Source of the DNA: CAZCCC01 sp964497245
GTDB taxonomy: Bacteria; Patescibacteriota; Patescibacteriia; Buchananbacterales; UBA6539
Reading direction: 5' to 3'
DNA length: 30,731 nucleotides
NCBI GenBank assembly: GCA_964497245.1
Contig: CAZCCC010000015.1
Location: 1-30,731 of the forward strand
The notes under the pieces are model-generated. The model searched no databases. It had not been told where the DNA came from and saw only the letters and a list, made by a program, of their open reading frames with translations. Below, one piece after another: positions 24,179-30,731 of the stretch (its first letter is position 1; each line of letters starts with the position of its first letter). The position numbers were made by a program, and so were the translations under genes.

Positions 24179-24208
24179 ATTATAAGTGAACAAACGTTCA
24201 CCTGTCAA
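24179..24208 (-). promoter_or_regulatory. lexA promoter with SOS box between -35 and -10
   Basis: On the minus strand TTGACA (24203-24208) and TATAAT (24179-24184) are separated by 18 bases. Between them lies the perfect palindrome GTGAAC-N4-GTTCAC (24186-24201), which holds the Gram-positive-type LexA consensus GAAC-N4-GTTC. Bound LexA would block RNA polymerase. Confidence 0.92.
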
Positions 24209-24218
24209 TAGGTAAATA

Positions 24219-24244
24219 AAAAAACGCTGCAAAGAGCGCTTTTT
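24219..24244 (-). terminator. Terminator between the DUF2177 gene and the lexA promoter
   Basis: A 4-bp GC stem (CGCT/AGCG) flanked by A/T runs and a 6-base loop, with TTTTTTT on the minus strand after it. It sits about 20 bases after the DUF2177 stop. It could also stop plus-strand transcription. Confidence 0.6.
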
Positions 24245-24260
24245 CAAATAATACTAAACC

Positions 24261-24668
24261 CTAATCAAATTGTAATTGAAGCATTTTAAAAATTAAATAA
24301 GTAATTAATGAAACCACTCCTCCTAAAAAAGCGCCCCAAACCAAATCAACAAAAGTGACCAAGAGCGGCCAATCCTTCAGAGTGGCTAAATTCGTCAAAT
24401 CATAAGTGGCATAAGTAATTAATCCAAAAAAAGCACCAAAAAGCAAAGCATTAAGCCAGGAATTTTTCTCAACAGCCGGATCAATAACAAAAAATACCAG
24501 TCCGGCGCAAAAAAGCACATAAAAAGAAACAGCAGCCGTCCAATTTATGTTTTGCTTTATTAAAAAGCCAATTTGTTTGGCATAAAAGTTTTTGGCAATC
24601 AAACCAAGCCAAAGCATATCTATAACTAAAAATACCGGCAGAGCAATTGCATAAAGTTTTAAAAACAT
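24261..24668 (-). CDS. DUF2177-like membrane protein
   Basis: The 135-aa protein has four hydrophobic segments. The phrases FLVIDMLWLGLIAKNFY, TYATYDLTNLATLKDWP and DLVWGAFLGG fit the DUF2177 family, as far as I recall. The conserved TYDLTNLATLKDWP loop has several polar residues that could form a pocket. The function is unknown. It is downstream of an AlkD-like gene (39 bases between them) and upstream of a terminator, so it closes that run. No SD is seen. Confidence 0.85.
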   Translation of the reverse strand: MFLKLYAIALPVFLVIDMLWLGLIAKNFYAKQIGFLIKQNINWTAAVSFYVLFCAGLVFFVIDPAVEKNSWLNALLFGAFFGLITYATYDLTNLATLKDWPLLVTFVDLVWGAFLGGVVSLITYLIFKMLQLQFD

Positions 24669-24706
24669 AAATTTCTAAATTATTTTTAAATAAACTAAAA
24701 AATTAT

Positions 24707-25414
24707 TTAATATTTTTTATTCAACCAAAGCTTTCTTTCTTTTTCCGGAAATTTTTCAATTGCATACCTCAACATGGTTCGCGGCATTTTTTGATAATTT
24801 TTTCGTAAAAAATCCTGTTCAACTTTTTTACTTCTATTACCTATCTCTCTTAGCATCCAACCGCATGCCTTGTGGATGAGATCATGTTGATCATTAATAA
24901 GGATTTTACATATTTTTAAAGTGTCTTTAAAATCATGATTCCTGATGAAAGTAAGGGTCGCCAAAACTGCAATCCTCCTTTCCCAAAGGCTTTTCGATTG
25001 AGACATTTCAAACAAAATGTTTCTCTTCTTGTCTAAAAAATAGTTTCCCAAAATATTCGGAGCAGAAATGTCAACTAAATCCCAATTATTTATATTTTTT
25101 GTATTTCTTAAATAGAAATCAACTATTTGTTTTTTGCTTTTTTCTTCAGACTCGCCATATTGGTTCATCAGGATAAACAAAGCAATCTGCCGATTTTCAT
25201 GGATTTTGCTGTTTAGAAGTTGCTGTAATTCAGATAAGGGAACATTTCCGTAATGCTTTGCAATTTTCCTTAAAATAGAAACCCTAACCCCTAAAAATTT
25301 ATCACCCTGTCCGTATTCCCCGATACCTGTCTTAAAAAAACGAGAAAGGATTTCTGCCTGTTTTTGGTCAGAAAAATTTTCTAAATCTAATTTTAATTTT
25401 TTAAAAAATTGCAT
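24707..25414 (-). CDS. AlkD-like DNA alkylation repair glycosylase
   Basis: The 235-aa protein is built of HEAT-like helical repeats, as in AlkD/AlkC-type glycosylases that remove alkylated bases such as 3-methyladenine and 7-methylguanine. The motif NNWDLVDISA contains the W and D residues that I relate to the AlkD active site. The phrases SLWERRIAVLATLTFIR and DLIHKACGWMLREIG are conserved elements of the family. The ATG overlaps the mgtA stop by one base, so both are translated from one mRNA. It lies 0.5 kb from lexA on the same strand but is behind a terminator, and I see no SOS box in front of it. No SD is needed if it is coupled. Confidence 0.9.
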   Translation of the reverse strand: MQFFKKLKLDLENFSDQKQAEILSRFFKTGIGEYGQGDKFLGVRVSILRKIAKHYGNVPLSELQQLLNSKIHENRQIALFILMNQYGESEEKSKKQIVDFYLRNTKNINNWDLVDISAPNILGNYFLDKKRNILFEMSQSKSLWERRIAVLATLTFIRNHDFKDTLKICKILINDQHDLIHKACGWMLREIGNRSKKVEQDFLRKNYQKMPRTMLRYAIEKFPEKERKLWLNKKY

Positions 25415-27963
25415 TAGATATCGTATTTTTTATAAAATATTTTCTTTCCAGCCTCAACTGCTGCAAAATAAACCAAATTTATGCCGACTATTACCAGCAA
25501 AGCAGTTATTGAAAGCAGAGCAAATCCAAAGTAGGCTCTTGCCGGACTAAGTAGAATAATGAGGACTAAGATTGTTGTAATTACGCTTGTAGCAACCAAT
25601 GTTCGGCTGGATTTGCTCTGCCAAAAAAATTTCCTGGTTCTAATTATAAATATTAAAATTACTTCAGCAATAAAAGAATGCCAAAACCAGCCGGCCTGAA
25701 AAATTGGTGATACAAACCCAAATACAATAATTAGAAATCCAAATGTTATAAAATCAAAAAAAGAACTTATCAAACCGAAAAAAACCATAAATTTATTTAT
25801 CACTTTAATATCCCAACGTTTTGGTTTTTTTAGGTATTCTTCATCAACATTATCTGTTGATATTGCAAGCATTGGCAGGTCGCTTAAAAAATTCAAAAGT
25901 AGAATTTGGACTGGAAGCATTGGTATAAATGGTAAAAAAATTGCAGCCCCAACAACTGATACCATATTGCCATAGTTGGAACTAATTGTACAAAAAATAT
26001 ATTTTAAAGTATTGCCAAAAGTTTTACGGCCCTCTTTGATACCATCCACTAAAACTGATAAATTCTTTTGAAGTAATATGATGTCAGACGCTTCTTTGGC
26101 TATATCAGTAGCAGAATCAACCGATATTCCAACATCAGCCGCTCGTAAAGCCGGAGCGTCATTTACTCCATCCCCCAAAAAACTGACTGTGTGGCCTTTT
26201 TCTTTGAGAGCATTTATAATTTCAAGCTTATGCTGAGGAGTTACTTTGACAAATACATTGGCTGACTTAACCTCCTTTACGAGCCTTTCTTTAGTCATTT
26301 TCTGCAATTGTTCGCCACTTATAATTTTGGTAATTTCAAAATTAATTTGTTTCAAGAGGTTCTTTGCAACCGCCTCTGTATCTCCGGTTAAAAGTTTTAC
26401 CTTAACACCTAGATCATCTAAACATTTTAGAGATGACTTAACTGTCTTTTTTACCGGATCACTAAAAACCAGATAACCAACCAAAGTCATTTCTTTTTCT
26501 TCGGTTGTTTCATATTTATCTTTTTTTTCTGTCTCTTTATATGCAACAAGCAAGACCTTTAAGCCTTCGTTTTCCAAATCAAGTACAGTTTTTTTAATTT
26601 TGTTTTGAATTGATTTGTTTAGCTGCTTTATTTTTCCGTCAATGTCAATGCTTGTACAAATTGAGATTACCTCATCAATTGCCCCTTTACAAATTATCAT
26701 TCTTTTTGATTTTTTTTCAACAATAACGCTCATTCTTCTTCTGATAAAATCAAAAACCAGACTGTCAATTATTTTGTAGCTATCTGCCAATTTAAGCATG
26801 CTGTTTTTTTTGGCATATTGAAAAATGGCTTCATCGAGCGGATTACCAAAAACATTTTTGGTAATTATAAGGGTATTGCATAATAGTGACATTTCAAAGA
26901 TTTTTTTGCTATTATTCGTTCCAAAACCATAATAACCATTTAAACTTATATTACCGGCGGTTAGCGTTCCTGTTTTATCAGTACATAATATGTCACTGTT
27001 TCCAAGATTTTCAATTGACATCAGCCTTTTTACAATTACTTGCTTTTTGGACATTTTATTGGCACCATTTGCCAAATTTATTGTTATTATAACGGGTAAA
27101 AGTTCAGGCGATATTCCAACGGCAATTGCCAACGAGAAAAGCAACGATTGTATCCAATTACCTCTAAGTATGGCTAAAAACAAAAAAACTACAAGCGAAA
27201 AAAGTAAAATTATTTTAAATAAAAAAAAGCCTAAATCACTTATGCCTTTTTGAAATTGGGTTTGTTGAGGTTTTATTTGTAAAAGTTTGGCGGTTTTGCC
27301 AAATTCTGTATTTTTTCCCGTTGCAATAACAACTCCGCGTCCCGAACCTTGGGAAATATGAGTCCCGGCAAATGCCAAGTTTTGCATTGATTGAGGAAGA
27401 TAATATTTAACTATATGACGAAAAGATCTTTTTTCAACTGGCATTGATTCACCGGTCAGAATTGACTCATTTACCAACAAATCGTCGGCAAATATTATCC
27501 TTAAATCCGCAGGAACAACTTTTCCCATTTCCAACAAAACTATATCACCAACAACCAAATCCTCGGCGTTTATTGATTTTATTTTTTTTCCTCTTACTAC
27601 AGATGCTTTTACTGAAACTTTTTTTCTTAATTTTGCTATTATTTTTTCGGCTTTATACTCTTGAAAAAAAGATAGCACCGCCGAAACTAGGATTATAGTT
27701 ATTATTATCAAGGTAGATATAATTTCTCCCAAAAAACCGGATAAAATACTTGCAAATACCAAAATAAGCACCAAGGGATTCTTGAACTGAAGAATAAATA
27801 TTTTCAATGCCGAGTTTCGGCCTTCCATCGTTAATGAGTTGCTTCCATGCGCCTCAAGTCTTCTTTGTGCCTCCTGAACGTTTAGGCCGTTTCTTTTTGT
27901 CTTTAGCTGATCTAGGACTTCATTTGTTGATAACTCCCAAAATTTATGATTAATATTGTTCAT
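25414..27963 (-). CDS. mgtA: Magnesium-type P-type ATPase (MgtA/MgtB-like)
   Basis: This is a P-type ATPase of 849 aa of the Mg2+-importing (P3B) type. The actuator site is ILTGESMPVEK (TGES 170-173), the phosphorylation site is CTDKTGTLT (D329), and the hinge is GDGVNDAPALRAADVGISVD. The transmembrane motif GISPELLPVIITINLANGA is close to the GLTPEMLP-type motif of MgtA, and the stretch KKQVIVKRLMSIENLGNSDI also matches. It has about 10 helices. The start lies 2 bases after the ybaB stop. The protein probably imports Mg2+ in an ATP-dependent manner. No mgtA-type leader or riboswitch was seen, since the gene is inside an operon. Other cations cannot be excluded. Confidence 0.9.
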   Translation of the reverse strand: MNNINHKFWELSTNEVLDQLKTKRNGLNVQEAQRRLEAHGSNSLTMEGRNSALKIFILQFKNPLVLILVFASILSGFLGEIISTLIIITIILVSAVLSFFQEYKAEKIIAKLRKKVSVKASVVRGKKIKSINAEDLVVGDIVLLEMGKVVPADLRIIFADDLLVNESILTGESMPVEKRSFRHIVKYYLPQSMQNLAFAGTHISQGSGRGVVIATGKNTEFGKTAKLLQIKPQQTQFQKGISDLGFFLFKIILLFSLVVFLFLAILRGNWIQSLLFSLAIAVGISPELLPVIITINLANGANKMSKKQVIVKRLMSIENLGNSDILCTDKTGTLTAGNISLNGYYGFGTNNSKKIFEMSLLCNTLIITKNVFGNPLDEAIFQYAKKNSMLKLADSYKIIDSLVFDFIRRRMSVIVEKKSKRMIICKGAIDEVISICTSIDIDGKIKQLNKSIQNKIKKTVLDLENEGLKVLLVAYKETEKKDKYETTEEKEMTLVGYLVFSDPVKKTVKSSLKCLDDLGVKVKLLTGDTEAVAKNLLKQINFEITKIISGEQLQKMTKERLVKEVKSANVFVKVTPQHKLEIINALKEKGHTVSFLGDGVNDAPALRAADVGISVDSATDIAKEASDIILLQKNLSVLVDGIKEGRKTFGNTLKYIFCTISSNYGNMVSVVGAAIFLPFIPMLPVQILLLNFLSDLPMLAISTDNVDEEYLKKPKRWDIKVINKFMVFFGLISSFFDFITFGFLIIVFGFVSPIFQAGWFWHSFIAEVILIFIIRTRKFFWQSKSSRTLVATSVITTILVLIILLSPARAYFGFALLSITALLVIVGINLVYFAAVEAGKKIFYKKYDI

Positions 27964-27965
27964 AA

Positions 27966-28211
27966 TTAGCCGCCAAAGCCCATTCCCATCATTTTTTGCG
28001 CCATTGCTTGTTGGGCTTTTTTTATTGCTTCATTCACACAATCTTTTACTGCTTCACCTGAAACGTTTTCATCCAATAAAGATATTTCTTCAACAACAAG
28101 ACTACCATTTACCACAGCTTTTACTCCTAACTGTGAGACTTCAAACTTTTGGGCTTTCATTTCTTCTTGCAGTGATTTAAGTTGTCCTAATTGTTTTAGC
28201 TTGTCAAACAT
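27966..28211 (-). CDS. YbaB/EbfC-family nucleoid-associated protein
   Basis: The 81-aa protein has an N-terminal helix rich in K, Q and L (MFDKLKQLGQLKSLQEEMKA), and a later strand pattern including GSLVVEEISL. The ending KKAQQAMAQKMMGMGFGG fits YbaB/EbfC, a small dimeric DNA-binding protein. The size is somewhat shorter than E. coli YbaB (about 109). It overlaps the preceding 143-aa gene by 8 bases and lies 2 bases before mgtA. Its usual partners, dnaX and recR, are not in the window. It is likely to coat or bridge DNA in the cytoplasm. I am less sure of the family name than of the fold, as the sequence is short and biased. Confidence 0.8.
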   Translation of the reverse strand: MFDKLKQLGQLKSLQEEMKAQKFEVSQLGVKAVVNGSLVVEEISLLDENVSGEAVKDCVNEAIKKAQQAMAQKMMGMGFGG

Positions 28212-28635
28212 TATTTTTCCAATTATTTATTAATTTGTAAAATTCACAAGATATAAAATAAAGAGGTCCTAACATAAAATAAACCATTTTCATCCATAAG
28301 GGGGCATGCATACAATCGCAAATCGGTAAACCTTTATACCCCGCTGCGGCCAAATTATGAATATTAAAAAAATGATATCCTAGCGTCTCGACAATTATCA
28401 GTAAAGTCCAGTATAAAAACGAAAAAATAAAAAATTTATCGATAAAATTAGTATTTATTTTTTTAAATAGAAAAAGATAAATACTATAAACTAAAAATAA
28501 ACCAAATGACCATGCCAGAAAAGGAAACCAAGCAAATTCTCCTATTTTAAAAAAAATATGATTATATGCATACTGACTTTTGCCAAAATAAATCCAAACA
28601 AAAGATACCATAAAGGCAATAAAAAATCGGCTCAA
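28204..28635 (-). CDS. Small membrane protein of unknown function
   Basis: The 143-aa protein has about four hydrophobic segments (starting MSRFFIAFMVSFVWIYFG). A loop with two cysteines lies in ICDCMHAPLWMKM, and a further cysteine is in FISCEFYKL. I do not recognise the family. The stretch YHFFNIHNLAAAGYKGLPIC between the helices is likely on one side of the membrane and could bind a ligand or metal through H and C residues, but this is a guess. It overlaps ybaB by 8 bases and lies 30 bases after the aldolase gene. No SD is seen. Confidence 0.7.
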   Translation of the reverse strand: MSRFFIAFMVSFVWIYFGKSQYAYNHIFFKIGEFAWFPFLAWSFGLFLVYSIYLFLFKKINTNFIDKFFIFSFLYWTLLIIVETLGYHFFNIHNLAAAGYKGLPICDCMHAPLWMKMVYFMLGPLYFISCEFYKLINNWKNNV

Positions 28636-28665
28636 TAAATTTTTTTTAGCTTGATTCAGATGTTT

Positions 28666-29622
28666 TTACCTCTTGGCTTTTAATAATCTTTTAACCATCC
28701 CAATTTTATTAGCACTGCCTAGAACCTTATTCTTGTGATAAATATAATCGGCGTATGCTTTAATAAATATTTTGCCGGGAATGCGCAGGTCAAAAACTTC
28801 GGGCTGTTTTTGAAAAATTTCGCGGTGAACTCTACACCAAACCAGCCTGCCATCAGTATCAATATTGACTTTGGTCACTCCTAATTTTGCCGCTTTTTTA
28901 AACTCTGATTCATCAACTCCTTTGGCTCCTTTCAATTTTCCGCCAGCCGCATTAATTCTTTCAACTTCTGCTTTGGGCACAGAACTACTGCCGTGCATTA
29001 CCAACGGAAACCCGGGCAAAAGTTTTTTAATTTGACTGATTACCTCAAAATGCAGTCCCTGACTGCCGCTGAATTTATAAGCTCCATGACTGGTGCCGAT
29101 TGCGCAAGCCAAACTGTCGCAGCCTGTTTTTTTTACAAATTCTTCCGCTTGTTTTGGATCGGTCAACCTGGCATCTGCTTCATCTATGGATATGTCTTCT
29201 TCAACTCCGCCCAGTTGGCCAAGTTCGGCTTCAACTGAAATCCCCTTTTTATGAGCCAGCTTTACAATTTTTTTTGTAATTCTGATGTTTTCTTTAAAAT
29301 CCTTATCAGAAGCATCAATCATTACTGAACTATAAAAACCGCTTTTAATTGCATCAATACAGGTCTCTTCATCACCATGATCTATATGGACAGCGAAAAT
29401 CGCTTCCGGAAATATTTTTTCAGCTGCCCTAATCATTGCTTCAAGAAGCCTTTTGTCGGTATAATTTCTGGCCCCTTTGGAAATTTGTATTATAAAAGGG
29501 GCTTTACTCTGAATATTCCCCAAAAAAAGACCCATAATTTGTTCGGCGTTATTTATATTGTATGCCCCTATCGCATATTTACCGTAAGCATGCTTAAAAA
29601 GTTTTTTTGTTGAAACAATCAT
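28666..29622 (-). CDS. fba: Class II fructose-bisphosphate aldolase
   Basis: This zinc enzyme converts fructose 1,6-bisphosphate to the two triose phosphates and back. The 318-aa product has the site FAVHIDHGDEET (H79, D81, H82), the second metal region SVEAELGQLGG and the conserved MHGSSSVP loop. The phosphate-binding element VNIDTDGRLVWCRVHRE is present. The sequence SKGARNYTDKRLLEAM near 48-63 also fits the family. A tagatose-bisphosphate aldolase role is possible within the same family. It lies downstream of glpX with 55 bases between them, so the pair forms the last two steps of gluconeogenesis before hexose phosphate. No SD is present. Confidence 0.95.
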   Translation of the reverse strand: MIVSTKKLFKHAYGKYAIGAYNINNAEQIMGLFLGNIQSKAPFIIQISKGARNYTDKRLLEAMIRAAEKIFPEAIFAVHIDHGDEETCIDAIKSGFYSSVMIDASDKDFKENIRITKKIVKLAHKKGISVEAELGQLGGVEEDISIDEADARLTDPKQAEEFVKKTGCDSLACAIGTSHGAYKFSGSQGLHFEVISQIKKLLPGFPLVMHGSSSVPKAEVERINAAGGKLKGAKGVDESEFKKAAKLGVTKVNIDTDGRLVWCRVHREIFQKQPEVFDLRIPGKIFIKAYADYIYHKNKVLGSANKIGMVKRLLKAKR

Positions 29623-29677
29623 ATTTTTGAATAATTAAGAAGTAAGAATTAAGAATCAAGGGAAATAAAAAGTATCC

Positions 29678-30640
29678 CTAATTCTTATTTTTAGCTTTAT
29701 GATGCGTTGTAATATATCTAACAGTTCCAGACTTCATTCTCATAACTACCGAATTTGTAATAATTCTGTCTTTTTGAAAAATTACTCCCTTAAGAATTGG
29801 GCCTTCAATTACGCCGGTTGCAGTGAATGTAAGATCATTTCCTTTGGCTAAATCTTTGGTATGAAAAACTTTATTAAAATTATTAATATTTGCCTTTTTT
29901 AGGCATTTCTTTATTTCTATTTTATCTTTTTCACTTCTTGGTTTAAATCTGCAAATTATACCGCCATTATAAATTCTTAGCGCAACAGCGGCTAAAACCG
30001 CTTCGGTACTGCCGCCAATGCCCATTAATAAGTCAATTCCCGACTCGGGAATGCAAGTGGCAATAGCAGCGGCCACGTCACCGTCCGTAATAAGCCTTAC
30101 TCTGGCTTTGGCGCACCTAATTTCTTTTATAAGATTCTCATGTCTTGGCCGGTCCAATACTACTACTGTAACTTCGCCGATGCTTTTTCCTAATGCTTTA
30201 GCGGTTCTCCTTAAATTTTCCCTAATTGGTAAGTCTAAATTAATAGCCTTGGCCGCTTTCGGCCCGGCGGCAATTTTCTCCATATAAGTATCAGGCGCAT
30301 GCAAAAGAGTGCCTTTGGGTCCGGCGGCAATTACTGCTATGGCATTATATCTACCCCAAGCAACGCTATCTGTACATTCCAGCGGATCAATGGCTAAGTC
30401 CATTTTAGGCTGCGGTGACTTGCCAACAATTTCGCCAGTGTAAAGCATTGGCGCCTTGTCTTTTTTCCCTTCGCCTATGACAACACTGCCGCAAAACTTG
30501 ATTTGATTAAACCTGGCACGCATTTCTTTGACAGCGGCGCCATCGGCTTTTTTCTTATCACCACGTCCCATCCAAACAGAAGCAGCAATTGCCGCTGCCT
30601 CGGTGACGCGGACAAATTCCAAAGCTAAATTTCTATCCAT
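29678..30640 (-). CDS. glpX: Class II fructose-1,6-bisphosphatase (GlpX)
   Basis: This enzyme removes the 1-phosphate from fructose 1,6-bisphosphate, driving gluconeogenesis. The 320-aa product has the family motifs: GRGDKKKADGAAVKEMR, VVIGEGKKDKAPML (GEG 56-58), and the metal site AIDPLECTDSVAWGRYNA (D85, E88). The later MGIGGSTEAVLAA and FTATGVIEGPILKGV are also typical. It is near the expected length (about 330). It probably shares its mRNA with the aldolase. A -10 box lies 33 bases before the ATG. There is no SD. The last 90 bases of the window hold only its promoter region. Confidence 0.95.
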   Translation of the reverse strand: MDRNLALEFVRVTEAAAIAASVWMGRGDKKKADGAAVKEMRARFNQIKFCGSVVIGEGKKDKAPMLYTGEIVGKSPQPKMDLAIDPLECTDSVAWGRYNAIAVIAAGPKGTLLHAPDTYMEKIAAGPKAAKAINLDLPIRENLRRTAKALGKSIGEVTVVVLDRPRHENLIKEIRCAKARVRLITDGDVAAAIATCIPESGIDLLMGIGGSTEAVLAAVALRIYNGGIICRFKPRSEKDKIEIKKCLKKANINNFNKVFHTKDLAKGNDLTFTATGVIEGPILKGVIFQKDRIITNSVVMRMKSGTVRYITTHHKAKNKN

Positions 30641-30672
30641 AATAAATCATTTTTAAATAATATTTTTAACTT

Positions 30673-30678
30673 ATTATA
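30673..30678 (-). promoter_or_regulatory. -10 box of the glpX/fba unit
   Basis: A perfect TATAAT on the minus strand lies 33 bases before the glpX ATG. The -35 (TTAGAT at 17 bases) is weak. A hairpin, TAACGC-AACA-GCGTTA (30699-30714), lies just upstream and could belong to the previous gene or be an operator. Confidence 0.45.
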
Positions 30679-30731
30679 ATTACTTAGTTTCCAGAATCTA
30701 ACGCAACAGCGTTATTAATTAGTTCATTAAA

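Overview
The window comes from a low-GC genome that looks like a Candidate Phyla Radiation (Patescibacteria) bacterium. This placement is an inference. It rests on AT-rich DNA, compact genes that often overlap, most genes lacking a Shine-Dalgarno (SD) sequence, and a typical CPR-like mix: LepA, MurJ, AckA with PduL-type phosphotransacylase, GreA, a DUF4015-like glycosidase, SdrD-like surface proteins, GlpX and a class II aldolase. Nearly every gene is on the minus strand.

Right to left (the direction of transcription) the layout is as follows. 30.6-28.7 kb: fructose-1,6-bisphosphatase (glpX) and class II aldolase, a gluconeogenic/glycolytic pair. 28.6-24.3 kb: a membrane protein, YbaB, a Mg2+-type P-type ATPase, an AlkD-like glycosylase and a DUF2177 membrane protein, tightly packed. 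24.2-22.2 kb: an SOS unit (lexA plus a Y-family polymerase) with a perfect GAAC-N4-GTTC box between its -35 and -10. 22.2-21.5 kb: a plus-strand unit of three tandem micro-genes with a consensus promoter, two inverted repeats and a strong terminator. 21.3-17.7 kb: a DNA-processing run (Pif1-like helicase, DnaQ-like exonuclease, DUF6498-like membrane protein, PD-(D/E)XK nuclease with four cysteines). 17.6-16.2 kb: an accessory island with two divergent membrane-protein genes, a structured leader, a possible HTH remnant and a zinc-ribbon microprotein. 15.9-13.8 kb: greA, a small anchored protein and a DUF4015-like protein. 13.6-8.0 kb: two large surface proteins and a CAP-domain membrane protein. 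7.9-5.3 kb: a tandem double histidine kinase and a PfkB sugar kinase. 5.3-1.7 kb: pduL, ackA and murJ. 1.6-0 kb: lepA, cut by the window edge.

The most unusual parts are the two plus-strand units. They and the divergent 169-codon gene differ from the rest of the window: they have consensus -35/-10 promoters with 17-bp spacers, strong AAGGAG ribosome sites, and no recognisable homologues. The three micro-genes share an N-terminal signature (M-x-H-[IL]-[KR]-x-x-S) followed by a hydrophobic or amphipathic helix, so they look like a family of membrane-active peptides next to SOS genes. The 117-aa membrane protein is preceded by a leader in which one pyrimidine stretch can pair either with the SD of a 7-codon leader ORF or with the SD of the main gene. 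That arrangement resembles translational attenuation.
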